DNA of 64,000 bases from Allobosea sp. BK604 (GCF_004341515.1 NZ_SLZF01000002.1:496001-560000), one strand, 5' to 3'. Numbered from the stretch's first letter, positions 42,830 to 52,013 are shown. Notes: generated by a model from the sequence alone, not told the origin. Translations and numbers: made by a program.

Positions 42830-42972
42830 GGAGATCAGCGGGCGCTCCGAGGCGACACAACCGTCCCGACGTCGGTGGCATGCTGACCTCCTGCCGCCGG
42901 ATTGATCTGGGTCAGCGCTCGGTTGCTGCCCTCATTGCAGACATCGGGATATTCCCCGGAACGGACTTCCCA
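42830..42972. other. Convergent intergenic stretch
   Basis: Between the SnoaL-like gene and the DHA2 transporter. Nothing coding or repeated was recognised apart from the hairpin at its right end. Confidence 0.45.
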
Positions 42973-43006
42973 GCTCTGACGCCACCGCGAGGCGCGGCGT
43001 CAGAGC
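42973..43006. terminator. Hairpin at the 3' end of the DHA2 transporter gene
   Basis: An 11-bp perfect stem (GCTCTGACGCC and GGCGTCAGAGC) with a 12-base loop overlaps the transporter's stop codon. No T-run follows on either strand, so termination efficiency is uncertain. It lies between convergent genes. Confidence 0.55.
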
Positions 43007-44514
43007 CGCCGCAGCGGATTGGTGGCGGCGAGGAAGATGCCGACCGTGGTGAAGACCGCGATCGTGCCGAAGGCGATCTGGAAGGCATTGGCGATCGCGT
43101 CGCGCAGCACCAGCCGTTCCGCCGCCGCCAGCGTCTCGAACACCACCGGCCCGTGCTCGACGATGCGGGTGAAATGCTCGGCCGTCCTGACGTCGCTCGC
43201 GGCCAGCACGGCGAAGAGCACCGCGCCGACGATCGCGGTGCCGAGCGCCGAGCCCATCGTCCGAAAGAGCTGCACGGATGCTGCGGCGGCTCCGATCGAA
43301 TCCGGCTTCGCCGAGGATTGCACGATCAACTGCACCACCGCCATGACGCTGCCCATGAACAACGTGGTGAGCCCGAGCAGCAGGCTGAGCTCGACCAGGC
43401 TGAGATAGCGCGCGGTCAGCGTCAGCGCGATGATCGATGCGGTGGTCAGGACGAGGCCGATCGTCGGGATGATGGCGACGCGCCCGCTGGCGGTGACGAG
43501 TTTCCCGGTGAGCATCGAGCCGATGCCGACGCTCGCCGTCAGCGGGATCAGCAGCAGGCCGGTCTGCGCCGGACTCGCTCCGCGAGCCACCACGAAATAG
43601 ATCGGCAGGTAGGTGACGAGCGAGACCAGCGCGGCGCCGTGGAAGGTCGCCAGCATGTTCGCGCGCCAGATCGCGGAATGGCGCAAGAGCTTGACCGGGA
43701 TCAGCGGCTGTTCCGTGCGGCTCTCGTGCCGGAGCAGCAGCGCGAGCAGCGCGAGCCAGAGCGCGCCGCCGAGGCCGAGCAGCCAGAGCGGCAGCGAGAT
43801 TCCGCCATGCGGCAGGTGCGACAGCGTCAGAAGCAGCGAGACGACCAGCGCCACGAATAGCGCCAGGCCCAGGAAATCGAAGCGGAACCTGGTGTCCCGC
43901 CTGATCTTGCGCGCCGGCAGGCGCCAGGCCACCAGCACGGCCGCCAGCAGCGCCACCGGCAGGTTGATCAGGAAGATCGAGCGCCAGCCGAAGGCATGCG
44001 TCAGGAAACCGCCGGCGACGGGGCCGAACATGTTCGAGGAGACGACGATCGTCGCCATATAGCCCTGGTAGCGCGGGCGCTCGCGCGGCGGCACGATCTC
44101 GCCGATCAGCGCCTGCGAGGTCGTCATCAGCCCGCCGCCGCCGAGCCCTTGCAGCATCCGGCACAGGATCAGCATCAGCATGCTGTCGGCGAGCGCGCAG
44201 AGCACCGAGGCGACGGCGAAGACGCCGAGCGCGATGAACATCATCCGCCGCCGGCCGAAAGCATCGCCGAGCCTGCCATAGACCGGCGCAGCGATCGTGG
44301 CGGCGACAAGGTAGCCGACCACGACCCAGGAGACGTTCTCGACATTGCCGAGCGTCGCCGCCATCGCGGGCAGCGCCGCGGCGACGATGGTCTGGTCGAT
44401 GATGGCGAGGAACATGGGCAGCGCGATCGACGAGAACAGCGCGCGGAACGTGCTCTTGTCGGCCGGGATTCTGCCTTCCTCGCGCTCGGCGAGATCGATC
44501 GAACCGACACTCAT
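43000..44514 (-). CDS. DHA2-family (EmrB/QacA-like) MFS exporter
   Basis: A 504-residue membrane protein with about 14 helices. It shows FLAIIDQTIVAAALPAM in helix 1 (the DHA2 motif D1), GRLGDAFGRRRMM in the first cytoplasmic loop and GLGGGGLMTTSQALIGE in helix 5. It probably exports a drug or a toxic intermediate in exchange for protons. The gap to the SDR gene is 33 bases, so it may be the last gene of the long minus-strand amidase operon, but a separate promoter cannot be excluded. No TetR regulator lies beside it. Confidence 0.92.
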   Translation of the reverse strand: MSVGSIDLAEREEGRIPADKSTFRALFSSIALPMFLAIIDQTIVAAALPAMAATLGNVENVSWVVVGYLVAATIAAPVYGRLGDAFGRRRMMFIALGVFAVASVLCALADSMLMLILCRMLQGLGGGGLMTTSQALIGEIVPPRERPRYQGYMATIVVSSNMFGPVAGGFLTHAFGWRSIFLINLPVALLAAVLVAWRLPARKIRRDTRFRFDFLGLALFVALVVSLLLTLSHLPHGGISLPLWLLGLGGALWLALLALLLRHESRTEQPLIPVKLLRHSAIWRANMLATFHGAALVSLVTYLPIYFVVARGASPAQTGLLLIPLTASVGIGSMLTGKLVTASGRVAIIPTIGLVLTTASIIALTLTARYLSLVELSLLLGLTTLFMGSVMAVVQLIVQSSAKPDSIGAAAASVQLFRTMGSALGTAIVGAVLFAVLAASDVRTAEHFTRIVEHGPVVFETLAAAERLVLRDAIANAFQIAFGTIAVFTTVGIFLAATNPLRRL

Positions 44515-44547
44515 TGTTCTTCGTTCACCTGTCGGTCCATAAAAGTA

Positions 44548-45324
44548 CTAGAGCGAGGGACGGCGCTGGCCACCATCGACCGGGATGTCGGCGGCATTGA
44601 TCCAGGCCGAGCGCGGCGAGGCGAGGAAGGCGGCCACGCTGGCGATCTCCTCCGGCGTGCCGAGCCGGCCCCAGGGGAATTCGGTGCTTTCGAAACTTGC
44701 CATCACATCCGGCATCTCGGCCTTTCGCCGGGCCCAGCCACCGCCCTCGAACAGGATCGAGCCGGGCGAGAGCGCATTGACGCGGATATGCTTCGGCCCG
44801 AGCTCCCAGGCAAGGCTGCGCGCTGCATGGATGAGTCCCGCTTTTGCCGCAGCGTAAGGCGCGCCGGAACTCATCGGATTGCGGCCGGAGATCGAGGCGA
44901 TGAAGATCGCCGAGCCCTGCCCGCTCGCCGCGAGATGCGGCACGGCCGCGCGAAGCAGCGCGACGGAATGGCCGACATTGAGCTGGAACGTCCCGAGCCA
45001 GGCCGCATCGTCCGCCTCGGTGAAGCTGCGCGCTCCGACCACGCCGCCGGCATTGGCGATGAGCGCATCCAGCCGGCCGAACGCGGTCATAGCCGCCTCG
45101 ACGATTGCCGCCCCGGCCCCCGGAGCGGTCACATCGACCGCCAGAGTCGCGACCCTGGCGCCTGCCGCTTCGAGATCGGCCGCGGTCTTGTGCAGGCCGT
45201 CCTTACCGCGCGCGGCCAGCAGCAGCGAGCAGCCCTCGGCCGCCAGCGCCCTGGCGCAAGCCAGCCCGATGCCGCGACTGCCGCCGGTCACGATCGCGGC
45301 CTTGCCATTCAGCTCGAGATCCAC
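44548..45324 (-). CDS. Short-chain dehydrogenase/reductase
   Basis: A 258-residue Rossmann-fold enzyme with the cofactor motif TGGSRGIG at residues 14-21, NAGG near 90, the SxnYxxxK pair (PYAAAKAGL) and a terminal DIPVDGGQ. It reduces or oxidises a hydroxyl or keto group with NAD(P)(H). It is 21 bases downstream of the acetamidase/formamidase gene, so it is probably in the operon led by the AtzG-like gene at 48.9 kb. The substrate is unknown, possibly an intermediate freed by the amidases. Confidence 0.93.
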   Translation of the reverse strand: MDLELNGKAAIVTGGSRGIGLACARALAAEGCSLLLAARGKDGLHKTAADLEAAGARVATLAVDVTAPGAGAAIVEAAMTAFGRLDALIANAGGVVGARSFTEADDAAWLGTFQLNVGHSVALLRAAVPHLAASGQGSAIFIASISGRNPMSSGAPYAAAKAGLIHAARSLAWELGPKHIRVNALSPGSILFEGGGWARRKAEMPDVMASFESTEFPWGRLGTPEEIASVAAFLASPRSAWINAADIPVDGGQRRPSL

Positions 45325-45345
45325 GGCAGGATTCCCTTTCCGGTG

Positions 45346-46296
45346 TCAGGCCGCTGCGCCATGGACGGCCGATTTGGCGATCATGCAGTGGATGCCCTTC
45401 CAGACATTGACCGCCTGGGTGACGCGCAGATCGGCCGCCAGCGAGCAGAGCGTATAGGCGTCCTCGCGCGAGAGGCCGCGCTTCTCGCCGAGCAAGACGA
45501 TCATGTCGCGCAACGCGATCACCGCGCATTGGTCGAGCGAAGGGTCCATGCCCATGGTGATGTAGTGGGTCGGCGTCTCGGCACGCGGATAGGTCAGGCC
45601 CGCCCCCTTGTGCAGCGAAAAGGCGAAGCGGCCGCTCAGCGCGGTCTCGATCGCGGTGACGCAGACCTCGCCATCGCCCTGCACGGCGTGGCCGTCGCCG
45701 CAGGAGAACAGCGCGCCCTCGGTGAAGACCGGGAGGAAGAGCGAGGCGCCCGGCACCAGTTCCTTGTTGTCGAGATTGCCGCCCATGCTGCGCGGCACGA
45801 TCGAGGTGATGCGGCCCCAGCCGGGAACGGGAGCGACGCCCATCACGCCGAAGAAAGGCTTGAGCGGCAGCTCGACGCCCCAGGGCATGGTGCCGACCAT
45901 CCTCTCCCGGTCGAGCGGGATGTGCAGCAGCCGCGTCTCGTGGAAATCGGTCGGCAGCGCGCCGGAAAGCGGACGGATGACATTGTAGCCCCAGTTCTGC
46001 CGGAGCTGGATGTCGAGGATCTTGACCTCCAGCATGTCGCCGGGAACGGCGCCCTCGATCGCGATCGGCCCGGTCAGGATATGGCCGGGGATGGTGCGGT
46101 CGCATTTGGCGTGGACCTCGGCAAGCTCCGGCGGGACCTCGAAGCGCGGATCGGTCGGGGTCACCTCCGGCGCGCCGCTCACCGTCTCGACCGTGACCTC
46201 GTCACCGCTCCTGATCGTCAATGCGGGTTTCAGCTTCGCGTCGAAATAGCCCCAGTGGCAGGTCTCGGGGCTGGATTTCAGGTGGTGATGAGCCAT
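45346..46296 (-). CDS. Acetamidase/formamidase family protein
   Basis: A 316-residue cytoplasmic hydrolase of the FmdA/AmdA family, with DRTIPGHILTGPIAIEGA near residue 70, FFGVMGVAP, and the acidic GDGHAVQGDGEVC in mid-protein. Family members hydrolyse formamide or acetamide to ammonium and the acid. The ATG at 46296 follows the EamA stop by 12 bases. In this operon it could release ammonium from a short-chain amide left by the other amidases. Confidence 0.92.
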   Translation of the reverse strand: MAHHHLKSSPETCHWGYFDAKLKPALTIRSGDEVTVETVSGAPEVTPTDPRFEVPPELAEVHAKCDRTIPGHILTGPIAIEGAVPGDMLEVKILDIQLRQNWGYNVIRPLSGALPTDFHETRLLHIPLDRERMVGTMPWGVELPLKPFFGVMGVAPVPGWGRITSIVPRSMGGNLDNKELVPGASLFLPVFTEGALFSCGDGHAVQGDGEVCVTAIETALSGRFAFSLHKGAGLTYPRAETPTHYITMGMDPSLDQCAVIALRDMIVLLGEKRGLSREDAYTLCSLAADLRVTQAVNVWKGIHCMIAKSAVHGAAA

Positions 46297-46308
46297 GGTC
46301 GCGTCCGT

Positions 46309-47322
46309 TCAGGTGGCGGGCTCCGCCACCAGCCCGGCGCGGGCGACGCGCCGGGCATTGTGACGGACGGTGTAGAGGGTCGCCGCGACGACGATCGTGC
46401 CGCCGATCAGCGTCGAGAGCGTGAGGGTTTCAGCGAAGACGAGGTAGCCGATGGCGGTCGCCATCAGCAAGCGCACGAAGTCGAGCGGGGCGAGCGCGGC
46501 GGCATCGCCAATCTGGTATGCCCGGGTGATCAGCCATTGCCCGACGGTGCCGACCGTGCCGATGAAGCCGAGCAGCAGCCATTCGTCCGGCGTCGGCCAG
46601 ATCCAGGCGCTCCAGGCCGGATAGGAGAGAGCCATAAACAGCACGAGCGACTGGTAGGCCATGATCGATTCCGTGCGCTCGCTATCGGCGAGCACGCGCA
46701 CGGTGATGGTGATGCCGCAGGAGAACAATGCGCCGAGCACGGCGAGCAGGGCATAGGCATCGAGTCCGTGCCCGCCGGGCCTGACCATGATCAGCACGCC
46801 CACGAAGCCGATCGCGGTGGCGAGCCAACGCCTCGGACCGACCTTCTCCTTCAGCACGATCACGGCCGCGACGGTGACGAACAGCGCCTGGCTGAAGCTG
46901 ATCGCCGTCGCCTCGGCCAGCGGAATGTGAAGCACTGCGGTGAAGCCGGCGAACATCGCCCCAAGCGCAAAGAGGCCGCGCAGGATCTGCAGGCCGGGAT
47001 GCCGCGTCCGGAACGCCGCCATGCCGCCGCGCAGAAACAGAGGCGCCAGCAGCAGCGCGATGATGACCTGGCGGATCACCAGCACCTCGGCCAGCGGCAG
47101 CCGCGTGCCGAGTGCCTTCACCGCCGCGACCATGGCGGAGAGGAAGACGAAGGCCGCGATCATGTAGACCGAGCCGCGCAGATTATGCGGCGCCTCGCGC
47201 CACCACCCCGAGACGCGGGAACGCCACGCCGCCGCCGGCAGCGTGGTGTCTCCGATCTCGGCATGGACGGCCGCGACCTCGCCGAGCGCCTCGGCGGCTC
47301 GCGATCCCGCGGCGTGGAACAT
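46309..47322 (-). CDS. EamA-family (DMT superfamily) transporter
   Basis: A 337-residue membrane protein with ten predicted helices forming two EamA repeats; the first begins after residue 50 (RGSVYMIAAFVFLSAM). Typical late segments are QWLITRAYQIGDAAAL and VRLLMATAIGYLVFAE. These are usually exporters of amino acids or other metabolites. The ATG shares a base with the amidase stop (TGATG). A second EamA protein lies at 50.1 kb. The first ~45 residues are an uncommon hydrophilic extension, so a later start is possible. Confidence 0.87.
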   Translation of the reverse strand: MFHAAGSRAAEALGEVAAVHAEIGDTTLPAAAWRSRVSGWWREAPHNLRGSVYMIAAFVFLSAMVAAVKALGTRLPLAEVLVIRQVIIALLLAPLFLRGGMAAFRTRHPGLQILRGLFALGAMFAGFTAVLHIPLAEATAISFSQALFVTVAAVIVLKEKVGPRRWLATAIGFVGVLIMVRPGGHGLDAYALLAVLGALFSCGITITVRVLADSERTESIMAYQSLVLFMALSYPAWSAWIWPTPDEWLLLGFIGTVGTVGQWLITRAYQIGDAAALAPLDFVRLLMATAIGYLVFAETLTLSTLIGGTIVVAATLYTVRHNARRVARAGLVAEPAT

Positions 47323-48737
47323 CAGGCGGCCTGCGCCAATTCGAACGAAGGCCGCTTGGTGTAGAGCTGCGTCGCCGCCTCGAAAGCCGCGCCGATGCGC
47401 AGGATCGTCGGCTCGTCAAAGGCCTTGCCCGCAATCTGCATCGAGAGCGGCAGACCGGAGGCCGAGAAGCCGGTCGGGATCGACATGGCCGGATTGCCGG
47501 TGACGTTGAACGGCATCGTGTGGATCGGCCAGTTCGCGGGCATGCCGACGGGCATGTCGGCGAAGCGCGGCGCCGGCGCCAGCGACGAGGCGCAGACGAT
47601 CGCGTCATAGCTCTTGAGCTTGGCGTTGACGGCCTGTGCCAGTTCACGCCGCAGCCGCATCGCCTGCGTCAGGTCGGCGGCGGTGATGAAAGCGCCGAGC
47701 GTCATCCGCATATAGGTCAGGAGCCCGTAGTCGAGCGGCCGCGTCTGGTAGTCCTGCTCGTGGATGGCGAAGGCCTCCGAGAACATGATCACCCGGCCGC
47801 AGGCATTGAACAGATCGTATTCCGGCAGCTCGATCGTCTCGATCTCCGCCCCGAGCTTGGCGAGCACCTGCGCCGCATCGTCGATCGCCTTGACGGTCTC
47901 GGGCGAGGCGCCTTCGGCCTTCTCGTACCAATGACGGGGCATGCCGATCTTCAACCCTGCGACGCCCTTGTCGAGGCCGCCGAGATAGTCCGGCTTCGGC
48001 ACGTCGGCGCTGCCGGGGTCGAGCGGATCGTAGGCCGTGATTGCATCCATCGCGATGGCGCAATCCTCCACCGTCCAGGCCAGCGGACCGGCATGGTCGA
48101 GCGTATAGGAGAGCGGGAAGATGCCACGGCGCGAGAGCAGGCCATAGGTCGGCTTGAGGCCGACCGTGCCGCAATAGGCGGCCGGACCACGGATCGAGCC
48201 GCCGGTGTCGGATCCCATTGCCATGCGCATGAAGCCCGCCGCCACGGCGGCGCCCGAGCCCGAGGAGGAGCCGCCCGGGATGTGTTCGGGATTCCAGGGG
48301 TTGCGTGCCGGTGGGAAGGGCAGGTCGAAACTGGGGCCGCCAATTGCGAATTCATGCGTCGCGAGCTTGCCGAGCATCACGCCGCCCTGCGCCTTGAAGG
48401 CCTGCTCGACGACGCAATCCGCCTCCGGGACAACATCGACCCGCAGCTTGGAATGGCAGGTCGAGGGAATGCCGGCGGTGTCGTAGATGTCCTTCAGCGC
48501 ATAGGGGATGCCCTGCATCGGCCCCTTGTCGATGCCTCCGGCGAAATCGGCGTCGGCCGTCTCGGCATCGCTCAGCGCGCGCTCGGTCGTCACCAGGATG
48601 AAGCTGTTGATGGCGCCGTCGAGCGCCGCGATCCGGTCGAGCGCATGCTTGGTCAGCTCCACCGAGGTGACCTTGCCCTCGCGCAGCATCTTGCCGGCCT
48701 CGGCGATGGAATAGTCGTGCAGCGGCTTGCCGGTCAT
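47322..48737 (-). CDS. Amidase-signature hydrolase, paired with AtzG-like subunit (first pair)
   Basis: A 471-residue cytoplasmic hydrolase with the Ser-cisSer-Lys triad at K82 (YALKDIYD), S157 (GGSSSGSG) and S181 (DTGGSIR). AS enzymes hydrolyse amides, including carboxybiuret (AtzE), malonamide and Gln-tRNA intermediates (GatA). It starts one base after the small AtzG-like gene, so the two are probably a complex. It is closely related by eye to the amidase at 55.8 kb (shared EFAIGGPSFDL and PPARNPWN). The substrate is unknown. Confidence 0.93.
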   Translation of the reverse strand: MTGKPLHDYSIAEAGKMLREGKVTSVELTKHALDRIAALDGAINSFILVTTERALSDAETADADFAGGIDKGPMQGIPYALKDIYDTAGIPSTCHSKLRVDVVPEADCVVEQAFKAQGGVMLGKLATHEFAIGGPSFDLPFPPARNPWNPEHIPGGSSSGSGAAVAAGFMRMAMGSDTGGSIRGPAAYCGTVGLKPTYGLLSRRGIFPLSYTLDHAGPLAWTVEDCAIAMDAITAYDPLDPGSADVPKPDYLGGLDKGVAGLKIGMPRHWYEKAEGASPETVKAIDDAAQVLAKLGAEIETIELPEYDLFNACGRVIMFSEAFAIHEQDYQTRPLDYGLLTYMRMTLGAFITAADLTQAMRLRRELAQAVNAKLKSYDAIVCASSLAPAPRFADMPVGMPANWPIHTMPFNVTGNPAMSIPTGFSASGLPLSMQIAGKAFDEPTILRIGAAFEAATQLYTKRPSFELAQAA

Positions 48738-48738
48738 C

Positions 48739-48951
48739 TCAGACGCTCCGCGTGATGGTGTCGAGCGAATAGGTGCCGGCCGGCTCGGCGGCAGCGGTGC
48801 GCGGCTGGCGAATGACCGCCAGCATCTTCCGCAGGTCCTTGAAGCCCAGGAACAGCGTCTCCTTGCGGTCGGGAGGGATCTCGAGGCCGGCGCGTGCGGC
48901 GAAAACGTCGAATTCCTGCATCAGCGCGGTGTCGTCGGGCTGCGTCGCCAT
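48739..48951 (-). CDS. AtzG/GatC-like small amidase subunit (DUF4089), first
   Basis: A 70-residue protein. The core FDVFAARAGLEIPPDRKE and the C-terminal PRTAAAEPAGTYSLDTI fit the AtzG-like (DUF4089) family, small GatC-type partners that stabilise AS amidases and complete their active site. It shares the pattern F-x3-ARAGL...PR-x3-AEPA-x-[YF]S with the protein at 55.6 kb. It ends one base before the amidase start. A candidate operator lies 32 bases upstream of its ATG. The ribosome-binding site is GAGG/AGGAG close to the start. Confidence 0.78.
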   Translation of the reverse strand: MATQPDDTALMQEFDVFAARAGLEIPPDRKETLFLGFKDLRKMLAVIRQPRTAAAEPAGTYSLDTITRSV

Positions 48952-48983
48952 GACCTCACTCCTCAATTCGATGGAACGGCGTG

Positions 48984-48995
48984 ATTGTATCCAAT
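48984..48995. promoter_or_regulatory. Operator-like 12-mer ATTGTATCCAAT
   Basis: An imperfect palindrome 32 bases before the small AtzG-like gene (minus strand). Reverse complement ATTGGATACAAT, which defines the motif found before most units of the cluster. Likely bound by the GntR regulator at 51.2 kb (inference). Confidence 0.6.
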
Positions 48996-49327
48996 AAGGT
49001 CGAGCGCACAATCAATGCGCACTGTGAAATTCTGAGCATTGCGCGTCGGTGGTCCGGCTTCAAAATGCCCGATACGGCACCATAGGCGCCGCTTTGTGAA
49101 TGGTTTTCAAGGAGATCGCAGGGCTGCATACGATTCGCGCAAGCAATGGCCCTGCTTGTGCAACTTTTTTGCATCGCTCCGGATCCGGCGACAACGGCTC
49201 TCCCGATCTCTTCGATTTGGTGCATTTGCTCCGCCGGCAGCCTTCGGGGCAGGACGTGAAGCGTATGAATATCTCAAAAATCGACAGAGATGGGCGCGTC
49301 TCGATCGCCCGATCGTGCATTGGCTGG

Positions 49328-49339
49328 ATTGCGTACAAT
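49328..49339. promoter_or_regulatory. Operator-like 12-mer ATTGCGTACAAT
   Basis: An imperfect palindrome 64 bases before the isochorismatase-type start at 49404, sharing ATTG and TACAAT with the other sites. Confidence 0.6.
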
Positions 49340-49403
49340 TCATGACTGCTGGCATGTCTGCTGCATGGTGCCTTGTCGTCGCTGACCATGCCGGGAGGAT
49401 CGC

Positions 49404-50111
49404 ATGCACAAGGTCGAGATTCCGCAATCCGTCGTCGATCGCGTCGTGGCGCGGCGGGGAACCGCCCATCCGCACGAAAATCTCGATCCCGAGCGCACTG
49501 CCCTGATCGTGGTTGACCTCCAGAACGGCTTCATGATGGAGGGCGTGGCGCATGCGCTCTGCAAGGAGGCCATCGACATCGTGCCGAACGTCAACCGCCT
49601 CGCCGATGCGGTGCGCCGCACCGGCGGCAAGGTGTTCTGGATCAAGAATACCCATGACGAGGAATGCCTGACCTCCTGGTCGCATATGCATGCGATGTCG
49701 CCACCGGCGCAGCAACGGAAGCGCGTCGAGTCGATGTCGGAGGGCACGTTGGGCCACCAGCTCTGGGCGGATCTCGATGTCCAGCCCGGTGACGAGACCG
49801 TCCAGAAGTCGCGCTACAGCGCCCTGATCCAGGGCTCGTCCGACCTCGAGGCCCGGCTTCGCGCCGGCGGCTACGACACCGTGCTGATCACCGGCACCAT
49901 GACCAATGTCTGCTGCGAGTCGACCGCGCGCGACGCGATGATGCTGAACTTCAAGACGATCATGGTCTCCGATGGCAACGCCACGGCAACCGACGATGAA
50001 CACAACGCCTCGCTGATCGCGATCTACCTGATCTTCGGCGACGTGATGGATACCGACTTTCTGATCGGTTGCCTGGAGCGCAATCAGGTGGTCAAGCAGG
50101 CGGCCGAATAG
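49404..50111 (+). CDS. Isochorismatase-family cysteine hydrolase, first paralogue
   Basis: A 235-residue cytoplasmic hydrolase with the Asp-Lys-Cys triad at D38 (IVVDLQNGF), K135 (VQKSRYSAL) and C170 (TNVCCESTARDA). The group includes biuret hydrolase, N-carbamoylsarcosine amidase, ureidoacrylate amidohydrolase and nicotinamidase. A good GGGAGG precedes the ATG. The downstream EamA gene follows after 29 bases. A paralogue at 57.3 kb has the triad at exactly the same residue numbers. Confidence 0.92.
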   Translation: MHKVEIPQSVVDRVVARRGTAHPHENLDPERTALIVVDLQNGFMMEGVAHALCKEAIDIVPNVNRLADAVRRTGGKVFWIKNTHDEECLTSWSHMHAMSPPAQQRKRVESMSEGTLGHQLWADLDVQPGDETVQKSRYSALIQGSSDLEARLRAGGYDTVLITGTMTNVCCESTARDAMMLNFKTIMVSDGNATATDDEHNASLIAIYLIFGDVMDTDFLIGCLERNQVVKQAAE

Positions 50112-50140
50112 GGCGATCCGAGGCAGATGGAGCGGCGGCG

Positions 50141-51088
50141 ATGCGGACCGAGCCGGCTGGAGACCAACTCGCGGCCGGCGCAGCCTCCATCACGTCGGGC
50201 CCGCGGCGGGATCCGTTGCGCGGAGCCATCATCATGCTCATCGGGATGGCGCTGTTCTCCATCCTCAACGGCGTGGTGAAGGCGCAGGCGCAGCACTATC
50301 CGGTCAACCAGATCGTCTTCTTCCGCAATGCCGGCGGCGTGCTGCCCTTGCTGTTGATCCTGCTCTGGAGCGGGCGGCTGCCCGAACTGCGCACGCGCCA
50401 CGCCCTGCGCCATGTCCTGCTCGCCACCTCGATGACCGGTGGGCTGTTCTTCAGCTTCACCGCCTTCCACCTCATGCCGCTCGCCGATGTCATGGCGATC
50501 GGCTTCACCCAGCCGATCCTGGTTACGGTCGCCTCGGCCCTGCTGCTCAAGGAGCGGATTCCGCCGGCGGGCTGGATCGCGGTCTTCGGTGGGCTCGCCG
50601 GTGTCCAATTGATGGTCCAGCCCAGCGGCGCCGGCTTCAATATCGGCGCAGTCGCCGCCGTCTTCGGCACGTTCTGCAGCGCGACCTCGATGCTGCTGCA
50701 GCGCAGCCTCGCCTCCCGCGAGGACCCGCTGGTGATCACCACCTGGTATATGGGCCTGTCCTCGCTGGCGCTGGCGCCGACGCTCGCCTTCTCCTGGGAG
50801 CATCCCTCGCTGCCCGGCCTCGCCGGCCTCGTCGCCATGGGCGTCGCCTCGGGCCTCTGCCAATGGCTGACGGTTCAGGCGCTCTATCATGCCAGCGCCG
50901 CCGCGATCGCGCCGATCAACTATACCAACATGCTCTGGGCCATCATCATCGGCTATCTCTGGTTCGGCGATGTTCCAACGCTCGGTGTCCTGGCCGGCTC
51001 GGCCATCGTCATCGCCTCGACCGCGGTGCTATTGCATGCCGCCCGCAACGCGCGTTCGGGCTTGAAGCCTTCCGGGGCGCGGCAATAG
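50141..51088 (+). CDS. EamA-family (DMT superfamily) transporter, second
   Basis: A 315-residue membrane protein with ten helices in two EamA repeats (first at GAIIMLIGMALFSILNGVV, second near AAVFGTFCSATSMLLQRSL). It contains the usual PLADVMAIGFTQPILVTV region. The ATG at 50141 has GGAG about 8 bases upstream and lies 29 bases after the isochorismatase stop, so the two genes are probably an operon. It likely exports a product or takes up a related compound. It differs in sequence from the EamA at 46.3 kb. Confidence 0.88.
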   Translation: MRTEPAGDQLAAGAASITSGPRRDPLRGAIIMLIGMALFSILNGVVKAQAQHYPVNQIVFFRNAGGVLPLLLILLWSGRLPELRTRHALRHVLLATSMTGGLFFSFTAFHLMPLADVMAIGFTQPILVTVASALLLKERIPPAGWIAVFGGLAGVQLMVQPSGAGFNIGAVAAVFGTFCSATSMLLQRSLASREDPLVITTWYMGLSSLALAPTLAFSWEHPSLPGLAGLVAMGVASGLCQWLTVQALYHASAAAIAPINYTNMLWAIIIGYLWFGDVPTLGVLAGSAIVIASTAVLLHAARNARSGLKPSGARQ

Positions 51089-51097
51089 GGCGCCAGC

Positions 51098-51138
51098 TTA
51101 GTATCCAGAATTCCTCAATCCTGTTGTCTGCATGCAAT
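51098..51138. promoter_or_regulatory. Degenerate operator-like sites before the GntR gene
   Basis: GTATCCAG at 51101-51108 matches the GTATCCA core of the cluster motif, and TGCATGCAAT at 51129-51138 resembles TGCGTACAAT. Both lie 105-145 bases before the regulator start, consistent with autoregulation. Confidence 0.4.
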
Positions 51139-51242
51139 TGACTTTTCTGGTCATGCACACCATGCATCGCCTCCACGCGCCGACCGCTGGACGGAAGCCC
51201 TCGTGGACCGAACCTGCGGCGACGATCGAGGAGGGAGTTGGA

Positions 51243-51947
51243 ATGGCGACTCGGGGCTTGCAGATCCTGTCGCGGCTGCGCGAGGCCGTGCTGACGGGCG
51301 AGTATACCGGCGGCATGCGCATGAACGAGGCCGATCTCGCCGCGGCCCTTGGTGTCTCGCGCACGCCGATCCGCAACGCGCTCTCCACGCTCGGCGCCGA
51401 GGGGCTGCTCGATTACACGCCCAATAGCGGCTATGTCGTGCGCACCTATACGTCCAAAGATATTGCCGGCATCTACGAGGTCCGTGCCACGATGGACGGG
51501 CTCGCGGCCAGGCTCGCCGCCGAGCAGGGCCTTTCGGACGCGCATCGCGGCATCATTCACAAGATCGTTGCCGATGGCGACGAGCTCGTGGCCAGCGCGG
51601 CCTGGTCGGACGAGGTGCGCGAGCGCTGGGTCGAGCTCAACCATCGCTTCCATGCCACCATCGCCGAGGCGGCCAATAACGACTATCTCGGCGGCCTGAT
51701 CCGGAAGGCGCGCGACATCCCGCTGATCGCGCAGCTGCGCTTTCGCTGGTTCGACGGCGAGGACCTGCTGCAATCACAGCAGGATCACACCGAGATCTTC
51801 GACGCGCTGGTCAATGGGCAGGGCGGCCGGGCGCAAGCGCTCGCCTATGAGCATTCCTACCGCGCCGGTCGGCGCATCGTCACGCATTGGCGCAAGCACG
51901 AGGCGAAGCGGCCCGAGCGCGGCGAGCGTCCGCGCAACGCGGCTTAG
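51243..51947 (+). CDS. GntR-family regulator, FCD subgroup
   Basis: A 234-residue regulator. The N-terminal winged HTH spans residues ~5-70 (LREAVLTGEYTGG, LAAALGVSRTPIRNALSTL), followed by the helical FCD effector domain (YEVRATMDGLAARLAAEQ, ELNHRFHATIAEAANND, and a late QDHTEIFDALVNG). FCD ligands are usually small acids, often with a bound metal. A strong GAGGAGGGAG precedes the ATG at 51243. It is the only intact regulator in the 43-64 kb cluster, so it is the best candidate for the shared TGGATACAAT-type operators. Confidence 0.93.
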   Translation: MATRGLQILSRLREAVLTGEYTGGMRMNEADLAAALGVSRTPIRNALSTLGAEGLLDYTPNSGYVVRTYTSKDIAGIYEVRATMDGLAARLAAEQGLSDAHRGIIHKIVADGDELVASAAWSDEVRERWVELNHRFHATIAEAANNDYLGGLIRKARDIPLIAQLRFRWFDGEDLLQSQQDHTEIFDALVNGQGGRAQALAYEHSYRAGRRIVTHWRKHEAKRPERGERPRNAA

Positions 51948-52013
51948 GCGGCTTCGTACCGAACATCCGCGCCTTGCGGCGTCGAACTCGATCGCAGCCT
52001 GGAAGAGACGTGG

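Larger units (their letters stand above)
48952..49403. other. 452-bp divergent intergenic region with two operator-like sites
   Basis: No convincing gene: the short frames on both strands lack family features and ribosome-binding sites. The DNA is AT-richer than its surroundings (stretch CTTGTGCAACTTTTTTGC) and may hold a decayed gene or a small RNA. Operator-like sites are at 48984-48995 and 49328-49339, one near each divergent start. Confidence 0.5.

Noticed and set aside
43996..47364. 1122-codon plus-strand frame
   Set aside because: It crosses the antisense of four recognised genes (transporter, SDR, acetamidase, EamA) and has no domain; a shadow frame.
49039..49506. Short plus-strand frame between the divergent operons
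   Set aside because: Atypical residues, no family match and overlap with the isochorismatase start in another frame.
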